Below are positions 34,021 through 45,728 of a stretch of 64,000 bases of DNA, one piece after another. How positions within the stretch are numbered: position 1 is the stretch's first letter; every line of letters starts with the position of its first letter. Under the pieces are notes generated by a model. The model did no database searches and had not been told where the DNA came from. It was given only the letters and a program-made list of their open reading frames with translations. A program made the position numbers and the translations under genes. Origin of the DNA: Malachius bipustulatus (lineage: Eukaryota > Arthropoda > Insecta > Coleoptera > Melyridae); assembly GCA_910589415.1 (NCBI GenBank), contig OU342631.1, positions 17,732,001 to 17,796,000 on the forward strand, read 5' to 3'.

Positions 34021-37000
34021 CTACTTCCTCTTCTTGAGCTCATTGAATCGACGATTCAGATCGTCGAAATCAATGTCCTCGGACTTGTTGTCGGGCATTC
34101 CGGGAATACCGCTGGGAACGGACGGCAGCTCCGGGAACCCGGAAGGTGCAGGACCCGGCAACATGTTCATCTTGTTCTCCAGGGAAGGCTTATCCTGCTC
34201 GTTCTTGTTCTGAAAGGAAAAGCAGTCATTTATATTATGTCTCAACAATCATTTTAAAATCACTACCACTATCATTAGTATTTAAACTATTTATATAGGG
34301 TGTAATTTAATTATTATCATTAAAAAATGAAACTCTAGTTTTGAGCTATGGTTATAGTTTCAAGTTTGCAGCCCTTCAGGAAGTTAGTTCACAATCGATT
34401 GAAAGATTTGCGCAGACAGACAGACAAGAAAGCGAGGTAATAAAAAAAGTGGTAAAAAAAATGTTTTTTCTGCGACGGGCTATAAGTTTGACCTTTTTTC
34501 CCCGTTGACAGGTAGAAAAATGCCTCATTATATGAGCTGCATCTTATCGGGGAAATAAATGAATTAGCAGGGAAATAAATGAGTACTTATTTCCCCGAAA
34601 TGGCGGCTTAAGTATAGCTACTATTAACACTCAGATATCATTAAATTTATATCAAATATACGTAAAGGAAAGTTACCTTATTATCCAAATGGAAATTATT
34701 AAGGGAATTTTCATAACAATCACTATCCATATTAATAAATTCACTCATTGAGATCTTACAAGAATCTTTGCAAAACTATCTAAAATTTTAATTAAATTAT
34801 GACGTTCATCGAATTAAATCGTTTCGTTACCAGGCAATGTCGATTACGGTAAAAGGCAGTTTGAAAATCCAAGTTTAACATAAATCATTTTTCCGACATA
34901 ATTTTCAGTTATCTAACTACGTTTTTCGACATTCTAACACTGATATTTCTTCTCGCAGAAAAAAATTGTATATTACACACGAGAAAAAAGTGCGATTTTA
35001 GCTCTCGATGTGTTTGTCCCCTCCGCTAAACGCGTCGGGGACGAAATCACATCTCGAGCTAAAATCTATCACTTTTTTCTCTTGTATAATAAATAACTAT
35101 TAAAGGTTTGCAAGTTCTAAAAAAATACATATTATTACCGGGTATTGTTGTAAAAATCATTGGAACTATTTTATGGATCCTCCATAAGGCAAATTATAAT
35201 AAATTACATACTTAAAAAACCGATGATGCATTTTTAAGACATCTTAACAGGAACTTTTCATCATGAAAGGTCTCTAAAGGCTGCAGGGGCAGGGATAATC
35301 TCCCATAAAGTTTTAACATCTGTTATTAATACACACTCCATATAAATATGTATTACCTACTAGTGTAAGTAATAGTATTAGCAACAAAAATGATTCTTGT
35401 ATCCTTGAAATGAAGAGAAAAAATATTTTAAAGTATCTGATCTAAGATGACCTTGACGTTAAAATTGAAAGGAGCAAATGATGGAAAAAATTAGTTCTTT
35501 TGAACCGCACTTATTAACAGAAAAAAGTAAAACTGATAAGCCAATAATTGTGAGATGTCTGATCTATGACAAGGTGTTTTCTAACATCGAAGATACACAT
35601 TTAAGAAGACGAGCAGTTTGTTCACACATCAAAAATAATGATTCTACTCTTCTTTTCGCTTATACAGAATGAACAAATAATTATCAATCAATCAATGATC
35701 AGAGTATGTTGAATTAATAATAATTGTAATTTTTGATTCACTGATATTTTTCTATCAATAACAGAACTGCTCGGACTTAAAAATGGTATCACCACTAAGT
35801 ATTTACCTCTAAATTAGGATCAATTCCTTGATCATCACCATCACTATTATTAGGTGAAGTGGGTTTATCCTAAAATTACAAAAAATTGCTCTTATAAAAA
35901 AAGTCTGCTCGCTCATAAGTTTTCTATAACTTTTACCTCCAAGTTAGGATCATTTTCGTGATGTTGATCATCATCATCACCAATCGGTGTAGTAGGTTTT
36001 TCCTACAATAATTATGGAGATGAAGTAAAAAAATTAAATCGAACCCTATCTCATTACCTCCAAATCAGGATTGATTTCTTGATCACCGTTAGGTGATGTC
36101 GGAACATTGTCGTTATCCTGGTCCTATAATTATATTAACTTAATTCTCTCTATTGTAATAACGGGACAGCAAAAGTCAAGTACCCACAAATCTGCTCATC
36201 ATCAGATTGGTTGCAGGCAGATTTCTGGGCTTTATCAACTTGTCAGATTGAAAAAAAAAAACTCCAATCAAATAAGTAGTAGCTAGATTAAAGATCTTCT
36301 AAATTAATTAATTAATTTGTTTAAAAATCAAAAATTGTCGGAAAATTAGATACTATTCGTTGCTTTCTCAAATAAATTAAATACTGAATATGAGAAGTGG
36401 AAAATTCTTACAAAATAAATAAATAAGACCATAAAACCAAAAAATGATTAAACACAAAAATTACCTTATTAACATCATTAACATCAGGATAAATCATGCT
36501 ATAACTGGGTAAATTCTTATCCTGCAATAAAAAAACGTTACTTTGTTTAAAGTTTCAGCAAATTTTTTTGTGACCAATTAATTAGTCGTTTTAATAATTA
36601 TTTTTATGACACTTTCAGCCTGAGTTTTTATGATGGTACTCGAATGAAATTAATTTATTACATACTTCAGGTGAAAAATGGGAGAAATGCAAAATGTGCA
36701 CCTGCATGATAAAAAAAATCTGGAAAGGCCTTGTTAACTATTTATTGAAACATATTGGAAGGTTAAGCTTACTATAGTTAGCTGAGTTCTGCAGGAATTA
36801 TGTTTTTTTTTACCCAAATTTTGCTGAATTCACTGCTTATATTTTTTCATTTATCTTGTAATTTTCATTTCGTTCATTGTATTTAGAAAAAAAAACTTGT
36901 CAATGATGTCATAGCCAACTATGAGTTATTATATTAAGAAAAAAACACAAGTTTATGTCATAACTCGAAAATGACACGACCAATAAAAATAATTTTACCG

Positions 37001-39101
37001 CCATTTCGTCTAAATTGTCTAAAATGTTTTCCCTTACGACTCTTCTCTAATCTCAATAATAAGAATGATAAAAAAAATCGCGAATTTCAGTTTATGTCAA
37101 ATATCTAGAAACCCATGAAGGTTTAAAAAAAATAAAAGTCGCTCGAATTTAGTTCATAAAACTACACTATTTTCCCCCATTTAACCTTTTCTCTAACTGC
37201 AGTAGTTTATGAAATCACTGTGCTAAGCATTGAAAAAACACCCTGTATAAGATCGAACAATCTTAAAAAAGATACAAGGCCATTACAGAATTTTTATACC
37301 CAATAAGCTGTTACTATTATTGACAGAAAATTAAAGCAGAAAGAACACAACAAATAGTATGAAATATTCTTTTTCCAATGATCTCATGCAACCTTCTAAA
37401 TAAATAAAATTAAATTAAATCATATTCACCAGGTAATTAGTATTCGATTCTTTGGCATCATCACCAGGAGGAATATTGTACGGGAAAGAGTGAGGGGGAG
37501 CCGTTGGTCCACCACTCATGTTTGCTTCATACTCCTTAGGATTCTGAAAAACAATGGATCTTAGACAAATAACTCCATATCAGGACTCAGGATAAAAAAG
37601 TACTTTTTTTCATAACAGTCCTAACAACTTGGAAAATTCTTATAATAAAATCTCAAAACATTCTCATTTGTCACATTCACACTACTTACAGTTGGAGTTG
37701 GCGGAAAATTGTAGTTCATGAAAGGATCGTCGCCGGGCAGAACAGGCAGCGGCGGAGGCTGGGGGTAACCCAAAAATCCGGGAGGCTGCGGAAATCCGAC
37801 GTTGGGTCCCAGGTTGTTCTGATCCAAATCAATCAGCTCACCTTCTGCAACACAAAATATGCGACATGAAGCACTATCTTGGAATAAATCAATAAGTGAC
37901 GTGGTCACCTTTCTCGAGCTCCATTACTTGCGGATCGGGTTCGTACGGGACATTGAAACTCTTGGCGATCTCTATGACGTACTTCTCGATCAGGAGCCTG
38001 GGCGGACTGTGGATCGAGAGCTTGTGCTTGAGCTTGGTGCTGATCGTCTCGCAGGACTCGACCATGCACGATTCGGCAAACGCCGGGCCGTACTTCGCCG
38101 CTAGGAGATCGGCGATCACCTTCAATTCCTGCCGCAAGATGAGATGATTAGACGTAGTTTAGTTTAATGAAATTGTGAACAATTTGGTTACTTGTTAGGT
38201 TAATTCTTAGAAGAATAAACGATGAGGGGCAAGGGAAAGATCCTGGTCAGGTCAATGCAGGTTTCGGTTTTATATCTGTTTACTCACTCAGACCATAATT
38301 TAGGGAAAATAATCATATTTGACATTGATCTAGCCCAGATAAATATACAAAAGTGGTCACCCGGATTCAAACGGGATTTACCTGCCAGCTGCCAGCTGAA
38401 TGTGGCACAGTGTTGCCAGATTGTACTGAAAGCCGTAGATGAAGAGAGAGACCTTAACAACGACCAATGACCAATCTTATCAGATTCTGATGGTTAATTT
38501 CTGGTCATCTCATTGAAAACTATAATATTGTAAAAATGCAGCTCCAGCTACTGAATCAAGCAGCACTGTATGACTATAACAGTGACCCGAACAGTGACAT
38601 GAGCGTTATTGCCCTGAATACTGGGGGCCCACTTCTGTACATTTACCCCAGTCTAGATAAGTACAGTCGATAATATTTAGTATTAACTTACCTGACAATC
38701 AGACTGTAACCTCGGCGCGACCCAAATCAAGCTAGAGACGGCTTCCTCGATCCCCGGATCCATTTCTTTCATGTTCGTTACCAGTCCAAATCGGGCCAGA
38801 AGCAAATCGCAGTACATTTCCACGATTTCCAAGGCTTCTACCAGATAGTCCTCTCTGGGAATCGGAATGAAAATGAACAGGTAATTATAAATGTTTTCAT
38901 CTATAAGTACTGAAATTACCTGATGATGAACTCCACCCTTATCTTGGCTCTTTCGGCTTTACCATCTCGGATAAAATCAGCGATTTCTCGTCTCGATTTC
39001 TCAGTTAATTCGCTCTTCTTCTTCTCCAACAACTTCAGTCTTGAAATTGCCAGTCGCAGATTCGTTTTCAATTTACTGTAATTTGGACCACTCGAGAACA
39101 T
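34021..39101 (-). CDS. IST1: IST1 homologue, ESCRT-III-associated regulator of VPS4
   Basis: Binds CHMP1 and the VPS4 ATPase and tunes ESCRT-III disassembly in endosomal sorting and cytokinesis (family knowledge). Minus-strand exons: 38920-39101, 38692-38854, 37909-38128, 37690-37844, 37430-37543, 36465-36521, 36058-36123, 35937-36002, 35807-35869, 34021-34209; 424 residues, all junctions in phase. Residues 1-188 are the helical IST1 domain (MFSSGPNYSKLKTNLRLAIS, EEAVSSLIWVAPRL, LIEKYVIEIAKSFNVPYEPD). Next comes a proline-rich linker (PPPLPVLPGDDPF) and a stretch made of small exons. The C-terminus DIDFDDLNRRFNELKKRK is the MIM1 motif that docks on VPS4. The start ATG at 39101 matches the family's MFSSG(P) start. 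Introns hold a small MITE and perhaps one more exon (34677-34754). All exons from 4 onward start in phase 0 except exon 4 itself. Confidence 0.95.
34677..34754 (-). CDS. Possible extra IST1 cassette exon (26 codons)
   Basis: An open 78-nt block in phase 0 between the last two IST1 exons reads ISMSEFINMDSDCYE then NSLNNFHLDNK on the minus strand. It ends at a good donor (AAG|GTAACT) and begins after an unusual AAG acceptor (cttgtaag|ATC). Length divisible by three and matching phase make it a candidate optional exon; alternatively it is a first exon starting at its internal ATG. Weak acceptor, so uncertain. Confidence 0.3.
34971..35091. mobile_element. Small palindromic MITE in an IST1 intron
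   Basis: About 121 bp. tattacacacgagaaaaaag on the left pairs with cttttttctcttgtataata on the right, then gattttagctctcgatgtg with cacatctcgagctaaaatc, and gtccccgacgcgttta-type sequences around the tip. No clear target duplication. Confidence 0.65.
35807..36521 (-). repeat. Row of four small phase-0 IST1 exons, three alike
   Basis: Exons of 57, 66, 66 and 63 nt (36465-36521, 36058-36123, 35937-36002, 35807-35869), all phase 0 on both sides. The last three encode similar acidic peptides: a (D/E)K-P-T-(T/S)-P start (NVPTSP in the first of the three), a Gly-Asp centre and the endings NGDQEINPDLE, DQHHENDPNLE and GDDQGIDPNLE. This is best explained by tandem duplication of one exon with its introns. 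Confidence 0.85.
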
Positions 39102-40980
39102 TTTTGATTTTGAATAACCCTAAGGAGACACTAATAAATTTACGGGGTTTTGGAATATTCGAATGAGTCACGATTATTGGATCACTTTTCCCTTTCTATT
39201 GAAATTTGTTGAATTCACAATCAGAAATACAATAAGTTCATTAATTAATTAATTATTTTATAAAAATGATTCATGTTTATTTATAAGTACTGTCAATTTC
39301 ACTGTCACCCAATGACGTTTATTATAATTATTTTTATAAAACTTTTAGCTATATTTTCATTTGTCAGGTGTCATTGCTGTTACTAATAAGCAGCTGCGTT
39401 CAGTATATTACATAAGCAGCTTATGACGTCAGGTGGTGATTTGTCGTTCTGTAAATAAACTACTGTTTTTGAATCATAAACCGAACCGATTGAGCGCGAT
39501 TGAAATAATCTTTTTAACCAGATTCGCATTGACTAATGAATAAGGTTATCTCATTGGGTATAATAATTAAATAATTAACTACATTTATACTAATTGGTGA
39601 CTGAGAATGAAGTGTAAAAAATAGTCTTTCAACTATAATATTACCTCTGAAATAATATATACTTTTGGTTGCATGTAGCAACAATTCATTTCTATACATA
39701 TAAAAATATTTATTTCCAGATTTTCAATAATTTATTTTGTTAACAGACTTGATCTTTTTGTGACGATCTTTCTTTGTCATTTGGCATCCAGAACTGGTCC
39801 GTTTAGTCACATAATATATTTTTTATAACAGAAACACGTAAATAAATATAAATTCCTAAAATTAGGATTGAACGCAAAAATGGAGACAGTTGCAGTGGTT
39901 TATAAGATACCTACTACTATTCTTAGATGTTAACTACTCTAACTTTTGTAGAAATGAACTTTCGTAAAATTGTAGAAAAAGACCTTTACAACGATTTGTT
40001 CTGGAAACTTTATTTTAAAAATTGTTAATTTTTCATCTAAAAATGCAAAATTGTACAGCAGTTCATTTTAATTATTTTTACAACGGTCAACGGTTGTTTA
40101 AGATGTTGAAAAATCATAAATTATTATTGGGTGATATTTTTGCAACGCACAAAAAGTAAAAGGCGAATCTTTTAATGTCTTTGAATATCTTTTAATATAG
40201 CTGAGCGACAACAATTTGCGACTTATTGCGTCACGACCATGATGTAATAAACTTTAAATGATATAAATATTGGGCAAGTTCCTCCTTTCGTGTTACTTTT
40301 TATGACGTCACCCGACCTCTAAATGTCACTTTCCCATTTGGTCTATATGAAAAGCATTGAATTTTGGAAGTATGGTGTTTTAATTAGTTTATTTTGTGTT
40401 ATTAATTATGCAAGAACTGTTGAACCATTTCAACCGATTTCAAAATAAAGTTAAGGTCATCACTTTAAAATTTAAAGTCTAATTTCACTTTAGCTGCAAT
40501 TGTTTTTAATGATAGTTTAAGGTGGATGATTTTAACTAAAATTTAATCATGAAACCAGCCCAAAATTTAATTAATTTACTTATTTATTGATTCGCTGCGA
40601 CTATCTCGATCGATCAATTTTCCCATGCTCTTGGTCGCTCTCTAAAATAAAGGATATGCATTCTTTAGCGACTTCTTCAGTCCTCTCTAGATCATCTCTG
40701 CATTTCTCCTCAGAACTTATTTATTCCCAAACAATTTGGGATTTGGGAGTATCAAATGACATCCTGGACGACTTATTCCGATAATGGCTTCTCATATTAT
40801 TCAGTGAAACTAAAGTTCACAAGTTGGCGGTGTACGGTGTAGCTACTTAGCGCCAGTTAAACTTACATCCAGCGCCAGTTAAAGTACATTTGCAGAGATG
40901 ATTCATTCTTCGTCATATTTTCCGATTCTTTTCTCGAAGGAAAAAATGTACAGATTCTTTTAATGCACCTATACAATATA
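39102..40980. other. Intergenic gap upstream of IST1
   Basis: Contains the IST1 promoter side (no TATA box stands out). AT-rich; no exon, RNA gene or clear repeat seen. Confidence 0.5.
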
Positions 40981-41533
40981 CAGGCTGATCAGTAACTAGC
41001 GCACTCAGAGCATGCTGCGGTAAACTTCACTTTTTAAGAGTGATAAATTTTCTTACTGCAGTGTTGCAAGTTGTTTTTTCCATAGATATGATCGTTTCTA
41101 TAAAAATAAAAGTGGCATCACTGCACTGAACATGTGAATAAGTTCGGATTAGATGGTATTTTTATTATTTTTATTTCCATAGCAATGAAGGCATTTTTGT
41201 TATTGTTGAGTTTTGGCGGTTGCCAAACTTCAAATTTCGTTCAGATTTAGATATTTCATCAGTTTATAACATTCTCAATTCCTCTGTAAAGAGGTTTTAT
41301 GAAAAAAAAATTGATGAATTATATATGGTACCCGTTCCAGACATTACAGTAACCTGAATTTTTCATTAATTTTTATCACGGTTATTGAAAAAATTAGCTT
41401 TAAACTCGGATGAGGGCAACTCTGTAACTTGAAAACCAACCATTGGATTCAATTTTTTTTTGCAGAATATCTTTAATTTTAATGGGCTCTATATCGCCCT
41501 GTATTCGGAGTGCGCGAGTTACTGATCACCCTG
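40981..41533. mobile_element. MITE with CAGGSTGATCAGTAACT ends, TA target
   Basis: 553 bp. Left tip CAGGCTGATCAGTAACTAGC pairs with right tip complement CAGGGTGATCAGTAACTCGC, both followed by GCACTC. TA flanks both ends. A diverged relative is at 12110-12560. No transposase. Confidence 0.85.
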
Positions 41534-42353
41534 TATATGTAGGTATAAGCGAATTATGAATGTAATAAGCGAATATACATAAGATTATTTTGTAAAAACA
41601 CTTTACAACTGAAAGTTGTGCTTTTAATAATATTATTGTAACTTAGAATGTCCTTTTAAACCTACACCTCATTCTCTTATGATTACAAAATGCTTAGTCA
41701 TAGCTACACTTTTTTTAATGGGTAGGTAATTGAAAAATATAAAATGTACCAGAGCATTATTTTAGTCTAGATTAACAACGACATGTAAAGCATGCATATG
41801 CATAAAAGGCATTGTAGTCTCTACACATTAATAAGAAATGAGTCAATTAAATGAAAAGTAAGTAGATACCTACCCACTTATTACATACTAAGAAAGCTTT
41901 AAAAGGAAGGTAATAATACACCACGCTGTACATGAATCTGGCTGTATTTGTGCATAATGGTTACTGTAGTATTCAGCACTGTATTATTATTACAAATACA
42001 GTGCAAATGTATTACATAAATTTAGTGCAAAGAAAAAAGCAAGAGTTTTTTAGCATATGAAGAACGAGGGACATTGCTGTTTTAAATTACATTTTATTTA
42101 CATAATCTCGTACGTAGGTACAAATCAACTCACGGTTTCAAGACACAGAATGAATTAGCAAAAAAGGGTACAAAAGTAAGTTTATTATAAGTAGCTTAAA
42201 TCGTATTTTAAAGTAACAAATAGCGGAACAAGAAATAAAAAATCAAAACCTTACAAAAAATTGATAATAATTATTGATTGTTTTTGGAATTAATTTAAAA
42301 AAAATGTAAACTTTAAACCACGCATTTTCTAATTCGATGGACGACGTTCTATG
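41534..42353. other. AT-rich gap, nothing recognised
   Basis: No exon or recognised repeat. Frequent short gtaggtac/ggtacctac words, common across this window, recur here. Confidence 0.45.
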
Positions 42354-43403
42354 TTAACTAAAAATCCCTCCCAGTTTCGGCGCGTCCCGAAACTTGGTAC
42401 TTTGTAGGGGCTCTTCCAGACTGGAAAGCGAGTTTTTTTCAGAAGCTGATGAAATATTATTTTCCTGAATCCAAAGAAATGTATCTCGCTCTTCCATTTT
42501 CCTTTCCCACTTTCTTCTGATCTTTCTTACAGGAAAGCTATAGCGGGTTAAAATTTTGCCTTTCATTATTTACTTTTTTCTCAAATACCTAAAAATAAAT
42601 AAACATCAGTTGAGAGGAAGCTCACACGTATTATTAAGCCGGATTTTTTGGCGAGCCACTGACTTGGCAAACCGTTCGCCAAGTCACAAGTCTCTAAGCA
42701 TGAATGGAAAGCCACGAGTTAACTAAAAAACCCTCCCAGCCTCGGTGCATCCCGAAACTTGGCACTTCTTGGCACGGGCTCTCCCAGACCGGAAAGCGTT
42801 CTTTTTTCAAAAGCTAAAATATTATTTTCCTATATCCAAAAAAAAAAATAACACTTCCTTTCCCACCTTTTTCTGAACTTTTTACAGGAAAGCAATTAAT
42901 AGCGGGTTAAAATCTGTTTCCATTATTTAATTTTTCCCCAATGCAAATAAATAAACATTAAATTTGTTTGCCAATTGAGAGGGAGCTCACACAGATTAAG
43001 CCGGATTCTCACGGAGGGGGACTTGGCGAGCCAGTGATTTGAAACCCGTTCACTAAGTTACAAGTCTCCAAGCATGAATGAAAAGCCACTAAAAAACTAG
43101 TTAACTAAAAAACCCTCCCAGCCTCGGTGCATCCCGAAACTTGTCATTACTTGGCACGTGCTCTCCCAGACCGGAATCCGATTTTTTTCTTAAGGCTGAA
43201 ATATTATTTTCCTGGATTCAAGGAAATATATCTCGCTCTTTTATATACCTTTCCCACTATGATCTGAACTTTTTACAGGAAAGCTATAAGGGAGCTCACA
43301 CATAATAAGCTGGATTATCACGGGGAGGGATTTGGCGAGCCAGTTGCTTGGCAAACAGTTCGCCAAGTCACAAGTCTCTAGGCATGAATGAAAAGCTATG
43401 AGC
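42354..43403. repeat. Three tandem units of about 300-380 bp
   Basis: Units start at 42354, 42719 and 43101 with ttaactaaaaa(a/t)ccctcccag. Each continues through gcatcccgaaacttg, ctctcccagaccgga, attattttcct, tttacaggaaagc, a block resembling gagggagctcacaca, taagccggatt, and the inverted word acttggcaaaccgttcgcc. Each closes with caagtctctaagcatgaatg. The third unit lacks an internal segment. The minus strand of unit 1 holds a 70-codon open frame that is not conserved open in the others, so coding is doubtful. Confidence 0.85.
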
Positions 43404-43608
43404 CGAGTCACAGACTTTTCCCATTCCCATATGGCACGCGATGTGGCAATTCACAAGTCAAGCTTGCCAATAAGTTCTACGTCGTGAGAAGGCGCTTTTA
43501 AAATTCTGGATCAATTTTTCTAAAAATCGTAGAAAATATGGGAAAAATACTGGTTTTCCAAGAATCTGAGACAATGTCTCTTCTTTATTAATTCTAATCC
43601 CAATGAGT

Positions 43609-43760
43609 TTATAATAATAATAATAATAACATTTATTTCCTTATTATAAATACATATTATTGTATTTTTTGTGGAAAATAATAAATTGTAAAATTAGTTA
43701 TAAAGTTATAAAATTATGAAATTATGAAATAAAGTTATGAAATTATAAATCCAAAGAATT
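43609..43760. repeat. AT-rich simple repeats
   Basis: (ATA)n at 43609-43630, followed around 43690-43750 by short tandem words of the type aaattatgaaattatgaaat and aagttataaaattat. Microsatellite-like. Confidence 0.75.
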
Positions 43761-44389
43761 GTTCAAATATTCATTTAAGCTATAGTAGCATTTTTGTAAT
43801 AAAATATTTTTAATTTCTTTTGAAAATTTTTTTAAATTATATTTTTTGTAATTATTTATACATTTTCGACAAATTGTTTTTATAGAGAAGTGCTAATTGT
43901 TAAGAGATACAATTTTTGTTTTAAAAGCAAAAATTTTTCCTGAATCTAAATACCTACTTTGATTTTCTGTTCGTTGACTTGTTAGGTGTCAGTACCTAGA
44001 ACCTAGATAATAGCTGGTGCGGGATCTCAAGGAATTTCAAATTATTCCCAATTGTTTATTCACTTTTGCAGTTTTCAAGAAAACGTAAAATATATCCAAA
44101 AATTGATATTTTTTCTTCCGTATCTCCGAGCTAAGTAAAAAAATTCGGAAAAAATGGGAAAAATGGTATCAAAAACTGCTAGAAGAGCAATTAATATTTA
44201 AGAGGAAAGAACGTATAAAAAATAGAAGGGCTTAATTGTTTTCTCACGTTTAAGAGTTCTTTTGGCTTATTAGGTGGTAGTTGAATGGAAAGGATTTTTC
44301 TTAAGAATCCCAAAAATATTGTTGTTTCAAGCATAATTTTCAAAATTGGCGAGACAAAAATTTTCAATTCAATTGATTTTCAATACCTA

Positions 44390-44759
44390 CAGGGTGTGCA
44401 CTTTTGGCGGTGTTACCTAATGTAACACACACTAGAATTTTTTTTCTTGTCGCCTTTGCTCTCTAGTAAATAATTATTATTCGCATTCTGTGTTTAATTT
44501 CTAGACTTTTTGGTCTGTTGCAGGTTTTTCCTAAACGTACCAATTTCCAGTAAAACACGAAAAATAGCGTTGGAAAAATACGGTCTTATTGCAAAATAAG
44601 TAAATTATTTTTTACGTTTATCTCGAAATTGGCACGGCTTAAAAAAACTGCAACAGACCAAAAAGTCTCTAAATTAAACAGAAAATCCAAACAATAATTG
44701 TTTACTACAGAGCAGAGGCGGCAGTGGTCTTACCCAATATCAATACCAAAAATACCCTG
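44390..44759. mobile_element. 370-bp foldback MITE, CAGGGTG-type ends, TA target
   Basis: Left tip CAGGGTGTGCACTTTTGGCG and right tip complement CAGGGTATTTTTGGTATTG. The arms share gactttttggtctgttgcag and its complement, plus taataattattatt-like blocks. TA on both flanks. No coding sequence. Confidence 0.78.
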
Positions 44760-45728
44760 TATATAGGTATTGAAAATTGCTTAACAACCCCAAACATTTA
44801 GTTTTTGGAGTGTAACAGCTATGTATAAAATTTCAATTCATTATGAAAAAAAATAGAGGAAAACTTAAAAAAAAAACAAAAAATATAAAATTTTCACACC
44901 CTGTATCACGGAAACGAAGCTCTCACGGATAGGTATATGTTTATATAAAATTTTCATCAAAAAAATTGATTGTCTTTTTCACGACGTTAAGAAGTCCTGC
45001 TACAAAAAAGTGACAACCTGTATGTGCGGCTGTAAATTTTATTTTCTCATTACATAAAAAAATCATAGTACGAACAAATGCAGAGTAAAGTCAACTAGTT
45101 TACTACCTACCTAAGCTTAAATATATAAGTAATACCCAGTATACAATTTAGCATAAACTCACGATCTATGAAAGTATTCGTAGTTTGTCTGTCATTCAGA
45201 TCACTTGTCGCAGTTCTCGCGAATGCACACTTACGCTTATGTAGACCAAAATTGCTTCTCTTTCATTTCAAGTTAGCTCATAAATTTTTATTTATTTATA
45301 ATAGTCAAATTTATTTATTTATTTAATAATTTATTTATTTATTCGAATTTATTGCGTCATTTTTAACCATCACTTTTTACCTAAATAAGATGCGGGAAAT
45401 TATTTTCCGGAAATGTAAAAAAAATTGATAGTTCAAGTGAAATTATTATTTGTTTATATGTAATACATTTATATCGGCAAATTTGTTTATTTCTTACATA
45501 ACAGTGCAAACTACATGTCTCTTGCTTCTAACGCTTTAGGTATTAAACGAGGATTTATGTTCAAAGTTTTAAGTAATGATCAATTATTATTAAAGGAAGT
45601 GTCGTTTCTAAGAATAATGGTTCCCAAATTGTCATTAATACTGGTGTCTGGTAATCATCAATGAAGGTTCCTTGTTATAATATGTAGATAGGTATATATT
45701 TACATAATTAATTAGTGTTACGATCAAG
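44760..45728. other. Upstream region of the protease gene
   Basis: AT-rich, with tttattta simple repeats at about 45285-45350. A promoter for the protease gene should lie within the last few hundred bases, but no TATA/initiator pair is convincing. Confidence 0.45.

Noticed and set aside
36680..37255. Hairpin transposon ending in caccctgtata at about 37240
   Set aside because: Only a right-hand tip is visible; no matching left arm could be found, so no element is called.
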